From Uliginosibacterium flavum (GTDB taxonomy: Bacteria > Pseudomonadota > Gammaproteobacteria > Burkholderiales > Rhodocyclaceae), in NCBI RefSeq assembly GCF_040566545.1, contig NZ_JBEWZI010000003.1, positions 289,576-353,575 of the forward strand: DNA of 64,000 nt. The letters run 5' to 3'. A model generated the notes under the pieces. That model was given only the letters and a program-made list of their open reading frames with translations. It ran no database searches and had not been told where the DNA came from. Within the stretch, counting starts at the first letter, position 1. Each line of letters opens with the position of its first letter. Below are positions 49,123 to 57,945 of this stretch, in pieces. Position numbers and translations under genes: made by a program.

Positions 49123-51081
49123 TCAGTCCTTGAACATGGAATGCGGAATCAGCTTCCAGTAATCTTCCTGCGTCGCATCGTTCAGGCAGGCCTGGATGAT
49201 CTTGCGGCCCAGCGGATCAAGCTCCGGCGTCAGGAAGGGCGTCAGCTCACGCTTGAAGAATTCGCGCCACATCTGCGCGCCGTGTTCGAACACCTCCGGC
49301 CCGCCTTCGAGCTGGCTTTGCACGTGCAGCAGCACCGGCGGAATCATCGAGCCTTCGACCTTGACCTGGCGCGGCACGTAGCCGAGCAGGGAGCAGGGCG
49401 AAGCAACCAGTTCTTCGCGATGGAAACGCGCCGAACCACGCCGCGCCAGATACTCGCGAGCGACCCATTCGGACATGAAGCCGACATGCCAGGCGCCGAT
49501 GTTCTGATTCGGGATCAGGACGTGACGGGTGTCGGAATTTGCCACGAACTGACGCAGCAGCAGGTTGGCCTGATCGACGCGTTTGCCGGTACAGAATGCC
49601 CAGTAGGAACCGACGCCTTCGCACTGCATCCCGCCGGCAGCCGAATCCTGGATCGACGGGTTGGCGTGACCGCGCGGTGCGGCCAGACGCCATAGCCAGG
49701 CCAAAGCCGGGCTAAGGATGTGCAACATGCCGAGAATGCCGTAGAGCTGGCTGTCCTTGTGCGTGGGCGGACAACGTACGCCGAAGCTGCGGATACCGAC
49801 GGCAACCGGGCCTTCCTGCACGTCGTGAATCATGTCGCGCGGAATGATCAGACGCGGATTCGGACAAGGCTTGCCGGGCGAATCCTCGATGTGTTCCCAC
49901 AGCAGGGCCTGACCGCCAGGCACGATGTAGTGATTCAGGAAAATCAGCGGGCGATCCGGATGCATGACCAGACGCTCCAGATGCGGATCGGTGCCGTAGG
50001 CCTTGATGTGATCCACGCGCACGAACCAGCCGGCTTCAGCATCCTTGATGTGCAGCTTGGTCTGGCCTTCGTTGTAGTGCGGGTGGGCGCAGGCCATGTC
50101 GTCGGCCATCGGGTTCAGATGACAGGCTTCAGGCAGATTCAGGGTGCGCTCTTCGCCGGTGACGACGTTCTTGCCCAGCAGCAGGCGGCCGTCTTCCATG
50201 CGATGCACGTGCTCGGTCATCTCGCTCTTGCCGCCGCCCGAGGCGCCTTCGTGCATGATGATGGTCTGGTTGTCATACGGCGTCACCACCCCGACTGCTG
50301 CGCAGTGGTTGGTGGTCCAGCCTTCGCGCTCGCCGATGTCCAGCAGCAGCGAATACACGCCCTTCTTGGCGGACGGGCCGGGATACAGGTTGTAGGCGAA
50401 AACTTCCTGATGCGATTCGGCGCGCGCATGCACGACGACTTGCTTGCCGTCGAAATGGGTGTGGCGGAAATGCGGGGCAATGAAAATCACACCACCCGAC
50501 AGCTTGAAATTCGAAGGCACGGCGCTGTTGGCGATCATGCCTTGCAGATCGGCCAGGGCGCCGGCGAAGAAGGCCGCAGCCTTGGGCACGATGGCCAGAG
50601 CGCCATAGCCCAGTTCATCGGGGCCAGCATAGAAAGGCACCACGATCAGCTCTTGCGTCTTCAACCAGTCCAGCGTCTTCTGGCGCGTCTTGTCGAAACT
50701 CTCGCCAAAACGTTCCTGATAGGTCGGCTTGTCGGTCGGCAGCTTGTCGCCGATGACCATCGCGTCCGGATCGCGGCGGCGCATCTTCGGATCGATGAAG
50801 TTGATACAAATGCCGTTGCGCGCCTTGGTGACCTTGGCTTCGGCGATATAGCCCTTGCCCGGCACCTCGAAACCGACTTCGATCTCTCCCTTGTCTTCGC
50901 GGTTGCCATGCGACCAGTCGGTCGTCCCGGCCTCGCGGTTCAGCGCCCAGTTGAGCAAGTCTTCGCGATGCTCGGCCACATGAATGGCAGGGGCGGCGCT
51001 GAGCACTTCGATCACGTGCGGCGGCAAGCCCAGCAGGGCCCAGTCATTCTTGAAATCGATGGTTTTGATCACTTGAGTCAT
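49123..51081 (-). CDS. DUF4914-family P-loop protein (PEP-carboxykinase-like)
   Basis: A 652-residue cytoplasmic protein. It carries a P-loop MHEGASGGGKSEM (279-287) of the phosphoenolpyruvate-carboxykinase kind, GVVTPYDNQTIIM before it, and DMACAHPHYNEGQTKL. I place it in DUF4914, whose reaction is unknown to me. PEPCK-like residues suggest a nucleotide- or PPi-dependent phosphotransfer. It is upstream of pfp on the same strand, so a linked role at the PEP/pyruvate or PPi node of central metabolism is a reasonable guess. The start at 51081 is preferred to 51186, as the extra part is the divergent promoter region. Confidence 0.8.
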   Translation of the reverse strand: MTQVIKTIDFKNDWALLGLPPHVIEVLSAAPAIHVAEHREDLLNWALNREAGTTDWSHGNREDKGEIEVGFEVPGKGYIAEAKVTKARNGICINFIDPKMRRRDPDAMVIGDKLPTDKPTYQERFGESFDKTRQKTLDWLKTQELIVVPFYAGPDELGYGALAIVPKAAAFFAGALADLQGMIANSAVPSNFKLSGGVIFIAPHFRHTHFDGKQVVVHARAESHQEVFAYNLYPGPSAKKGVYSLLLDIGEREGWTTNHCAAVGVVTPYDNQTIIMHEGASGGGKSEMTEHVHRMEDGRLLLGKNVVTGEERTLNLPEACHLNPMADDMACAHPHYNEGQTKLHIKDAEAGWFVRVDHIKAYGTDPHLERLVMHPDRPLIFLNHYIVPGGQALLWEHIEDSPGKPCPNPRLIIPRDMIHDVQEGPVAVGIRSFGVRCPPTHKDSQLYGILGMLHILSPALAWLWRLAAPRGHANPSIQDSAAGGMQCEGVGSYWAFCTGKRVDQANLLLRQFVANSDTRHVLIPNQNIGAWHVGFMSEWVAREYLARRGSARFHREELVASPCSLLGYVPRQVKVEGSMIPPVLLHVQSQLEGGPEVFEHGAQMWREFFKRELTPFLTPELDPLGRKIIQACLNDATQEDYWKLIPHSMFKD

Positions 51082-51249
51082 TGTCGTCAAGGGCGGCAAA
51101 GCCCGGCAAAGCGTTATCGGAAGCGCAACCTCAAGGGCCGCATCGAATAAGGGAAAACCGCAAGGATACAGGGAGTTGAAAACCATTTGTTGATCTGGGT
51201 CGGGCTTGGCGCTTGCCCTGCGCGCCTAGCTCCTGCATCCTCCACCCCC

Positions 51250-51942
51250 ATGAAAACCTTGGCCCTCTGGACGCGACGCGCCCTCCTTGCCCTGATCCTG
51301 CTCATCGTCCTGTGGCACCTGTGGTTGCTGGGCTGGGTGATGTGGTGGAAATGGGCGAACCCGAGCGAGACCAGTTTCATGGCCATTCGTCTGAGCGAGC
51401 TGCGCCAGAAAGACCCCAAAGCCCAGCTGCGCCATCAATGGCAGCCCTATGAACGGATTTCGCTGCAGCTCAAACGTGCCGTGATCGCGGCCGAGGATGA
51501 CACTTTCGTCGATCACGACGGCTTCGACTGGAACGGCATCCAGAAGGCCATGGAGAAGAATCAAAAGAAGGGCAAAGCGGTGGCCGGCGGATCGACCATC
51601 AGCCAGCAGCTGGCCAAGAACCTGTTCCTCAGCCCCAGCCGCAGCTATGTGCGCAAGGCCCAGGAGGCTGTGATCACCCTGATGATCGAAACCCTGTGGA
51701 GCAAGCGGCGCATCCTGGAGGTGTATCTGAATTCCGTGGAGTGGGGCAGCGGCATCTTCGGCGCCGAAGCCGCCGCGCGTCGCTACTACAGCATCGGAGC
51801 CGCCCAGCTGGGGGCCGAGCAAGCCGCCCGCCTGGCGGTGATGCTGCCGAATCCGCGCAAATACGAGAAAAGTTTCTCAGCCCGCCTGGCCGCCCACGCC
51901 GCCCGGGTGCAAGGACGCATGCACTATTCAGAGGTGCCCTGA
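51250..51942 (+). CDS. mtgA: Monofunctional peptidoglycan glycosyltransferase
   Basis: A 230-residue inner-membrane GT51 enzyme that polymerises lipid II glycan strands. One N-terminal membrane helix (residues ~12-36, Leu/Trp-rich) is followed by the GT51 motifs in order: AAEDDTFVDHDGFDW (catalytic Glu), GGSTISQQLAKNLFL, RKAQEAVITLMIE and RILEVYLNSVEWG. There is no transpeptidase domain. The start at 51250 is chosen because the longer frame from 51187 adds a stretch unlike a signal. It is divergent from the DUF4914 gene. Confidence 0.95.
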   Translation: MKTLALWTRRALLALILLIVLWHLWLLGWVMWWKWANPSETSFMAIRLSELRQKDPKAQLRHQWQPYERISLQLKRAVIAAEDDTFVDHDGFDWNGIQKAMEKNQKKGKAVAGGSTISQQLAKNLFLSPSRSYVRKAQEAVITLMIETLWSKRRILEVYLNSVEWGSGIFGAEAAARRYYSIGAAQLGAEQAARLAVMLPNPRKYEKSFSARLAAHAARVQGRMHYSEVP

Positions 51943-51990
51943 AAGCCGCGCGGGGCGTGGCTCTGCAGATAGCCGCCTGCACAGTCAGGC
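51938..51990. repeat. Family 2 palindromic repeat
   Basis: CCTGAAAGCCGCGCGGGGCG…GTGGCTCTGCAG… with CCGCCTGCACAGTCAGGC. The mtgA stop lies in it. Confidence 0.6.
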
Positions 51991-52093
51991 TGCGCGCGGT
52001 GGCGGAGGTCGCTTATCGCAAGTCGCAAGTCGCAAGTCGAAATTCAAAGTCAAAGACTTCAAAAGCCGCGCCTTACTGGTAATTTTCTTGGCG

Positions 52094-52963
52094 CTAACGC
52101 CGCCCCTTGCGCTTGTCGCGCTGCGCACTGCGCTCCATGTCGCGCAGCAGCTTGGTGAACTCGAAGGGATGCCTGCCTTCCAGCTCGCGCGCCGCGCGCA
52201 TCAGGCGCTGCCAGTCCGGCGGGAAGCCCGGATCGTTGAAGGCATACACGATGCGGTTGCCGTCGCTGACCACATCCACCGCCACCATGCGCCCGTCGAA
52301 GGCCTTGCGGATCAGATCGATGTGCGTCTCGGCGGTGATGCTGTAGCCCGAGATGTTGGCCACCAGCACGCCGCGCGGCTTCAGGTGGGCGCGCAGATTG
52401 GCGTAGAAGACCAGCGTGCATAGCTGCGGCGCCACGCCCTCTTCGTCGTAAGCATCGAGCAGGATCGCGTCCGCCCCATCCGGCTCGCCCGCAAAATAAT
52501 CCGCCGCGTCGGCCTGCACGATCTTCAGGCGCTCGTCGTCCGGCGGAATCTGGAACCAGTCGCGGCAGGCGATCACGCCCTCCATCAGCTCCACGCTGGT
52601 CACCCGACTGCGTGCCAGATTGCGGTAGCAATACTTGGTCAGCGAACCGCCGCCCAGACCGATGATCACCACGTGTTTCGGAATCGGATGGAAGAGCAGG
52701 AAACCCATCATCGCGCGCGTATAGATCACCGCCAGCTCGTCCGGCGCGTCCAGACGCATCTCGCTCTGCACCAGACGCAGCGAGAAGTGCAGGCGCCGCA
52801 CCTTGCCGTCATCCATGACAAAAGGATGCGGGTAGATGCCATCCATCAACTGCTTGATCAGCAACTGACGGTTCTTGCCTTCCGGCTCGCGCAGCCAGAT
52901 CTGGCCGGATTCCTGCAGGAAGCTGGCGGGGATGCTGAGCCAGCCGGGAACATCAAGAGACAT
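52094..52963 (-). CDS. Spermidine-synthase-like protein
   Basis: A 289-residue cytoplasmic Rossmann methyltransferase-fold protein. The SAM-type loop is VVIIGLGGGSLTKYCYRN, followed by the acidic strand end VTSVELMEGVIACRDWF and DAILLDAYDEEGVAPQL. It lacks the usual SpeE substrate motif GGGDG (it has GLGGGS) and has 'Fused spermidine synthase-like' features. True polyamine synthesis is therefore uncertain. The basic C-terminus RSAQRDKRKGRR may be disordered. The nearest genes are unrelated. Confidence 0.85.
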   Translation of the reverse strand: MSLDVPGWLSIPASFLQESGQIWLREPEGKNRQLLIKQLMDGIYPHPFVMDDGKVRRLHFSLRLVQSEMRLDAPDELAVIYTRAMMGFLLFHPIPKHVVIIGLGGGSLTKYCYRNLARSRVTSVELMEGVIACRDWFQIPPDDERLKIVQADAADYFAGEPDGADAILLDAYDEEGVAPQLCTLVFYANLRAHLKPRGVLVANISGYSITAETHIDLIRKAFDGRMVAVDVVSDGNRIVYAFNDPGFPPDWQRLMRAARELEGRHPFEFTKLLRDMERSAQRDKRKGRR

Positions 52964-53301
52964 GAGCGGGGACCAATATTTTCAACAAGATGCCTGTAAA
53001 GCCGCACCCCGCATTGCTCTGCGAGCAGGCATGGTGCAGAAGTCCGCCCGGCAAGCGTCTTCAGGCAGAGGCCTGCATTCTATAGATCCAGCCCGATCAC
53101 GCTAGTGCACGCCTGTCGCCCGGCATGCCGCACAGAGGAATCCGGGGCTTGCGGCCAAAGGGTCGCCTGCACAAGCAGACGCCTTCTGCCCTGGCGCGCA
53201 CACAATTGTTTACGCACCCAGACGCTCTTGTCCTTGAGTTCACGCAGCCCCCGCCGATACTGACTGTTCAGGGGCCAATCTCTCACACGGAGGTACGCGT
53301 C
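52964..53301. other. Intergenic region with family 2 repeat
   Basis: At about 52990-53075 lies a family 2 palindrome (TGCCTGTAAAGCCGCACCCC… GTCTTCAGGCAGAGGCCTGC). The remainder holds the HD-GYP gene promoter; no ORF is convincing. Confidence 0.55.
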
Positions 53302-54453
53302 ATGCAATTTTTACCGCTTGCCGCCACGCTGCTGCGGCCAGACAAACTTCTGGCCTGGAATCTTTACGACGAAACGGGCGAACTGCTGCTGCGCCGTGGC
53401 TTCATGTTGTCCGATCCAAACCAGATCGCCTCGCTGATCAAACGTGGCGTCTTTGTCGAAGCCGAGGACTACAAAGCCTGGCAGCAGCTGAATTTGACGG
53501 CAGCCCCGCCGCCCGCCCCGCCGCCTCCACCAGTCAAGGCCCTCAACACCTTCACCCTGCGCGACGCCATCGCCGGCAAGCTGCTCCTGCTGCTGCGCAA
53601 TGCCGGCCAGGAGCCCGACTTCACCGCCCACACACAAGAGCTCGCACATGCCATCAAAGTGCTTGTGGATGGCACCCCGGACGTAGCGCTGGCTGGCATC
53701 CAGATTCACGAACACAGCAAATACGCGGTCGCCCACAGTGTGGATGTCGCCATCCTGGTCGAATTCCTCAGCCGCAAACTCGACTGGACCGACGATCAGC
53801 GATGCAGCACCGTCTGTGCCGCCTTGACCATGAACCTGGGCATGGCCGAAGCACAAAGCATCATGGCCCTGCAGCGCATGGCGATTACCGAGATTCAACG
53901 CAAACTCATCACGGAACACCCCCAAGCCGGTCACGCTCTGCTGCAAGCAGCGGGCGTGGAGGACGCCCTGTGGTTGCAAATCGCGCTCGACCATCACGAA
54001 GCGCCCGACGGCAGCGGCTACCCCGGTGCCAAAACCGCGCTTAACCCGGAAACCCTGCTGCTGCGTACCGCCGACATCTACAGTGCCCTGCTGATAGCCC
54101 GCCCCACCCGCAAGGCGCTGGATTCCGCCTCCGCCATCAAGGCCGTCTTCGTGCAGGAGAAGCAGCACCAGAACGAATTCGGCGGTCTGCTACTCAAGGA
54201 ACTCGGGCTCTACCCACCCGGCGCACTGGTCAAACTCAAGAATGGGGACACGGCCGTCGTCTCCAGGCGCGCCTGTGGCAGCACCCCCTTGATGGTGCAC
54301 AGCTTCATCAACAGCCACGGCATTCCCATGCTGGAACCGATGTGGCGCGAAACAAGCCGCGCAGAGTTCGCCCTGGTCGGTGGACTGACCCACGAAGACG
54401 TCAAGGTGCCGGTGGATATCGAAAAAATCTGGGCCGCCCAAGTACGCAACTAG
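53302..54453 (+). CDS. HD-GYP-like protein with degenerate metal site
   Basis: A 383-residue protein. An N-terminal domain (1-60) is joined by a Pro-rich linker (PPPAPPPPP) to an HD-GYP-like domain. HD-GYP enzymes hydrolyse cyclic di-GMP. Here HSVDVAIL, EHPQAGHALL and HHEAPDGSGYPG are kept. The HD dyad position (normally AALLHDIGK) reads AALTMNLGM, so both metal ligands are missing, and catalysis is unlikely. A regulatory or c-di-GMP-binding role is an inference. GGAGGTACGCGTC precedes the start at 53302. Confidence 0.85.
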   Translation: MQFLPLAATLLRPDKLLAWNLYDETGELLLRRGFMLSDPNQIASLIKRGVFVEAEDYKAWQQLNLTAAPPPAPPPPPVKALNTFTLRDAIAGKLLLLLRNAGQEPDFTAHTQELAHAIKVLVDGTPDVALAGIQIHEHSKYAVAHSVDVAILVEFLSRKLDWTDDQRCSTVCAALTMNLGMAEAQSIMALQRMAITEIQRKLITEHPQAGHALLQAAGVEDALWLQIALDHHEAPDGSGYPGAKTALNPETLLLRTADIYSALLIARPTRKALDSASAIKAVFVQEKQHQNEFGGLLLKELGLYPPGALVKLKNGDTAVVSRRACGSTPLMVHSFINSHGIPMLEPMWRETSRAEFALVGGLTHEDVKVPVDIEKIWAAQVRN

Positions 54454-54483
54454 CGGGCGCCAGCGCGCCAATAACCATCAGCC

Positions 54484-54520
54484 TTGACAAACCCGCCGAC
54501 ATATCGAAAACTATCGATGT
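54484..54520 (+). promoter_or_regulatory. Promoter and operator of the ArsR-type gene
   Basis: A TTGACA box (54484-54489) is followed by ACATATCGA-AAACTA-TCGATGT (54499-54520). The core ATCGA-N6-TCGAT is the same as in the second site at 54852-54875, which points to autoregulation. Confidence 0.7.
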
Positions 54521-54830
54521 GAACAAAGACTACTCCCGCGCAATTCCGCCCGCCTGGCACAGCATGGCTGCGGTATTCATCGCCCTCGGCGACGAGCATC
54601 GCCAACGCATCGTGCTCAGCTTCGAGCCGGGCGAGCGGCTGAACGTGGGGCAGATCGCCGAGGTGTCGACGCTGGCGCGTTCCACCGTCTCGCATCACCT
54701 GAAGATCCTGCGCGAGGCTGGCGTGCTGGCCTCGGAGAAGATCGGCAAGGAAGTGTATTTCTGGCTCAACAAGCCGCTGCTGCAGGAAGTTTTCGGCAAC
54801 GTGGCCGATTACGTGGAGCGGAACGCCTGA
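54519..54830 (+). CDS. ArsR-family transcriptional repressor
   Basis: A 103-residue winged-helix regulator: AAVFIALGDEHRQRIVLSFEPGERLNVGQIAEVSTLARSTVSHHLKILREAGVLASEKIGKEVYFWLNK. The recognition helix is RSTVSHHLKIL. No Cys pair of the classical metal sites is seen, so the signal may be non-metal. The GTG start at 54519 falls in the operator; an ATG at 54564 would give an 88-residue protein and is also possible given the promoter position. Two ATCGA-N6-TCGAT sites, one here and one before the next gene, fit a small regulon of these two genes. Confidence 0.88.
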   Translation: MNKDYSRAIPPAWHSMAAVFIALGDEHRQRIVLSFEPGERLNVGQIAEVSTLARSTVSHHLKILREAGVLASEKIGKEVYFWLNKPLLQEVFGNVADYVERNA

Positions 54831-54851
54831 GTTCCGTACATTTTTTACCAA

Positions 54852-54875
54852 ACATATCGAAATGTTTCGATATGT
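54852..54875 (+). promoter_or_regulatory. ArsR operator in front of the papain-like gene
   Basis: ACATATCGAAA-TG-TTTCGATATGT, a perfect 11-bp-arm palindrome ending 19 bases before the start codon. It shares ATCGA-N6-TCGAT with the site at the ArsR start. Confidence 0.85.
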
Positions 54876-54894
54876 AGTTTTATCGGAGGCTTTC

Positions 54895-55605
54895 ATGAAA
54901 AACCGCATCTGGCGGTGCATCCTCGTCGCAGTGCTGCTCTCACCCCTTGGCCTGCTCGGCTTGAACGATCTGCACGCGGCCCTGTTCACACCGCGCGCCA
55001 GCTTGCCGGTAGCGATGACACAAGCAGTCAAAGTCGGCGATGTGGTGTTCACGCGCGAGCCTTACTACCTGCTGCGCAAGGTGGCCGATGCCAGTGGCGG
55101 CTGGACGAATCACGTCGGCATCGTCATCGACACCTCGGGCGCCGAGCCACTGGTGGCTGAGAGCAAAGTTCCCCGTTCCGTAATCACCCCGCTGAGCCGC
55201 TTCGTGGGCCGCTCCGAAGCGGGCTATGTGGCCATCCGCCGCCCGCTGCAGGCGCTCAGCAGCGAGGAGGAAAGCCGGCTCGCCGCTGCAGCGCATGCGC
55301 GCATGGGGCGCTGGTACGACCTCGGTTTCAACCTGCATTCCTCGGGCCAGTTCTGCTCCAAGCTCGTCTATGAAAGTCTGCTGGCCGCCACTGGCGAGTC
55401 CATCGGCGCAGTCAGCAACTTTGAAACCCTGCTACACCAGCGCCCCGACGTGCCCCTGGCCTTCTGGCGCGTCTGGTATCTGGGGCAGATTCCCTGGGCG
55501 CGCGAAACGGTGACGCCGGACAGTCAGTACACCAGCGCGGCGCTGACGACGGTGTATGACGCAAGCCAGAACACGCGGGTCTCCCACACAAAGCGCGGAA
55601 TCTGA
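54895..55605 (+). CDS. YiiX/YebB-like (NlpC/P60 permuted papain) hydrolase
   Basis: A 236-residue protein. An N-terminal hydrophobic segment (~6-27) may be an export signal or anchor. The permuted papain-like domain begins VKVGDVVFTREPYYLLRKV; its catalytic His is in TNHVGIVID and Cys in SSGQFCSKLVYE, the order being His then Cys as in YiiX-type NlpC/P60. Members cleave peptide or lipid amide/ester bonds; this substrate is unknown. A GGAGG ribosome site precedes the start at 54895, and the ArsR palindrome sits upstream, so expression is likely repressed under normal conditions. Confidence 0.88.
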   Translation: MKNRIWRCILVAVLLSPLGLLGLNDLHAALFTPRASLPVAMTQAVKVGDVVFTREPYYLLRKVADASGGWTNHVGIVIDTSGAEPLVAESKVPRSVITPLSRFVGRSEAGYVAIRRPLQALSSEEESRLAAAAHARMGRWYDLGFNLHSSGQFCSKLVYESLLAATGESIGAVSNFETLLHQRPDVPLAFWRVWYLGQIPWARETVTPDSQYTSAALTTVYDASQNTRVSHTKRGI

Positions 55606-55712
55606 AGAGATTGACTGGAATACGCACGGAGCAACTCACGCCGGCAAAATGGACACGCCACCCAACCAATGCCAGAATCATGTTCCGGCCCAACCACTTT
55701 CCACAAGCCATC

Positions 55713-56252
55713 ATGGACAACACCAACCCCTATCTGCCGCCACAAGCTGATCTGATCGGCGAATCCACTCAGGCAGAAGCCATTGCCGAAGATGTCGCCG
55801 TGGCGACATTCATCGGAAAAAAATATGACTACTACCGTCACAAATGGAGTGGGTCAGAACACAAGGGGTCGATTATCTCTTTCAACGGTGGCGCTTTTCT
55901 GTTCGGTTTTCTGTGGATGGCCTATCGCAAGATGTACAAGTTTTGCGGCATCTTCATTGCCGTGGTGGTCGCTGAAACGCTCCTTGAGCTGGCTCTCGAT
56001 CTGCCCAGCTCACTTTCAAGTGCCATCAGCATTGCCATGACAGTTTGCTTCGGCATGTTCGGCAACCATCTCTACAAACTCCACGTCGAGCAGAAAATCC
56101 GCGAGATCACGGCGGAGGGCACGCCAACTCTGATCAATGCCGAGCTGGCTCGTCAGGGAGGCACCAGCTTCGGCGCCGCCATCGGCTTTCTGGTGGTGCT
56201 GATCATCATTCTCGGCGGTCTGGGTTTTCTCATGGGCGGCGCCGAACTCTGA
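55713..56252 (+). CDS. DUF2628 membrane protein
   Basis: A 179-residue inner-membrane protein. After a short Pro-rich start (MDNTNPYLPPQADL) comes the DUF2628 signature FIGKKYDYYRHKW…SIISFNGGAFLFGFLWMAYRKMY, then three hydrophobic helices. DUF2628 proteins are uncharacterised, with short conserved aromatic membrane regions. The start at 55713 omits an unlikely 34-residue extension. It may be transcribed with the papain-like gene, 107 bases upstream. Confidence 0.85.
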   Translation: MDNTNPYLPPQADLIGESTQAEAIAEDVAVATFIGKKYDYYRHKWSGSEHKGSIISFNGGAFLFGFLWMAYRKMYKFCGIFIAVVVAETLLELALDLPSSLSSAISIAMTVCFGMFGNHLYKLHVEQKIREITAEGTPTLINAELARQGGTSFGAAIGFLVVLIIILGGLGFLMGGAEL

Positions 56253-56856
56253 GCACGGACCACGGTTCGCCCATTAAGGCGGCCTGCGGGCCGCTTTCTC
56301 ATTACAAACGCGTGTTTATCCGCCGCCGCCGGCTTCCGCCAAGACCCTCACCCAGCGGACCTCTGCAGCAACCCCTGCCGAAGAGGTCCGCCCCGTGGGT
56401 CTCTTCAGACTGTCATCGGTTCACCCGCAGGCTGCAGTTTTGCAGGGTGCGCATCGCGCACGTGGACTCGGTGTCAAAACATGGCCAAATGCTGCGCGCG
56501 ACGCATCCTGGGTGCCTGATCACGGCGCTGTTGTGGTGTCGGCCTGCGGGCGTTAGGGTCGGTAGTTGTCGGCCACATGCGGTATTCGCGGTCAGGCTTC
56601 AAAGCGGAGGTTCAAAGTTCTTTAGAAGATAAAAACTTCGTTCTGCACTTTCGTTAGCCTTTGTTGCGTGATTGAACCTAGAGGCCGCAATTGACCACTT
56701 CCAATCCCTGGCAAATCCGCATGAGCACTCAGTTTCGTCCCCACGGCAGCCCTCGCCGTCTGGGTGAGACGCTACGCGCTCGATTGAGCCGCACTGCCGG
56801 CAAGTGTTCGCGCGTTCGCGCTGCGAATTGAACCTGCGGTAACGCAAGCGTTTGCC
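56253..56856. other. Intergenic region, 604 bases
   Basis: A GCGGCC-TGCG-GGCCGC hairpin with TTTCTC at about 56278-56298 is a likely terminator of the DUF2628 gene. The rest has no credible ORF, and its mixed composition suggests decayed genes. The pieces are too short for me to name. Confidence 0.4.
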
Positions 56857-57903
56857 TCAAGCAGAATGAATCGGAATCCGCACACGCGGCGTACGCGTTG
56901 GCCCGGCCAGCTCGCAGCCCGGATCGGCCTGATCCAGGCGGCCGTGCACGGCCCAGCTCAAACAGCGCAGGCCGCCCTGACATTGCCCAGCAAAACCGCA
57001 GCTGGTGCAGCCTTCCTGCGCCAGCGGCTGGCGGATCGCCTGCATCGGGCTGTCCGCGTACAGTTCAATCAACGGGCGTTCATAGGCGTTACCCATTGGA
57101 ATCGGCAGGCGTCGACAGGGATACAGCGTGCCGTCCGGCATCACCGTGATCAGCGAATCGCCGGCGGTGCAGCGATACACCGCGTCGCCGCCCTCCAGAA
57201 ACTGCAGCGCACGATGCAAAGCGATTTCGGTCTTGCTGTTCGCCGGCAGGGCTGCGCGCGCCTCGGCCATTACGTGCAGGTATTCACTAGTCTGTGCCGG
57301 GCTCAGCATCTGCGCCGCCAGATCCGGGCCGGCCGGGATGACCCGATCCGACCAGACTTTCGCCACACCCAGCGCATGACCGAGACGCGCGACCTCGCCG
57401 AATTCGCGGAAGTTGTCCGGCTGTGCGGTGAAGGAAATCAGCACCTTGATGTCTTCCGCCAGCAGCGCCTGAATCCCCGCCACCGCCCGGGCATGACTGC
57501 CGGCGCCACGAATCGCATCGTGCGTGGCCGCTACGCCGTCGATGCTCACCTGCACGAAGCCCGGCTGCCAGTGGCGCAGACGGCGCGCCATGCTGCGGTC
57601 GATCAGCGTGCCGTTGGTGAGGATGCCAAAGCTGAAATCCGCGCGCTGCTGCGCAAAACGATCCAGCAGCGCCGGAAAATCGCGCAGCGCAAACGGCTCG
57701 CCGCCGGTCACGTTGATATGCCCACGGATTGCGGAGGGCGTGCGCAGCAGATGCAGATAATCATCGAGCACCTGCTGCCAGTCCGCCAGTCCGCGTTCTT
57801 CAGGTTCGAACTCGTCCTGATAGCAATGCGTGCAGCGCAGATTGCAGGCATCCGAAAGATGCCATTGCAGCAGCAGGCTGGCGGGGCGGTGGGCGGGGTT
57901 CAT
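56857..57903 (-). CDS. SPASM-type radical-SAM protein
   Basis: A 348-residue radical-SAM enzyme. The cluster motif is CNLRCTHC (near residue 21) in the context LLLQWHLSDACNLRCTHCYQDEF. GGEPFAL and SIDGVAATHDAIRG follow. The C-terminal SPASM-like region has Cys residues in YRCTAGDSLITVMPDGTLYPCRRLP, then GCTSCGFAGQCQGGLRC, for auxiliary Fe-S clusters. Such enzymes modify peptides (RiPPs) or proteins, or build cofactors. I found no short precursor gene next to it. The start at 57903 is preferred because the upstream 41 residues overlap the AraC remnant region. Confidence 0.9.
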   Translation of the reverse strand: MNPAHRPASLLLQWHLSDACNLRCTHCYQDEFEPEERGLADWQQVLDDYLHLLRTPSAIRGHINVTGGEPFALRDFPALLDRFAQQRADFSFGILTNGTLIDRSMARRLRHWQPGFVQVSIDGVAATHDAIRGAGSHARAVAGIQALLAEDIKVLISFTAQPDNFREFGEVARLGHALGVAKVWSDRVIPAGPDLAAQMLSPAQTSEYLHVMAEARAALPANSKTEIALHRALQFLEGGDAVYRCTAGDSLITVMPDGTLYPCRRLPIPMGNAYERPLIELYADSPMQAIRQPLAQEGCTSCGFAGQCQGGLRCLSWAVHGRLDQADPGCELAGPTRTPRVRIPIHSA

Positions 57904-57945
57904 CGGCCTGATGATTGCAGAATCTGCCGGCCCGTCAAGCCCGCG

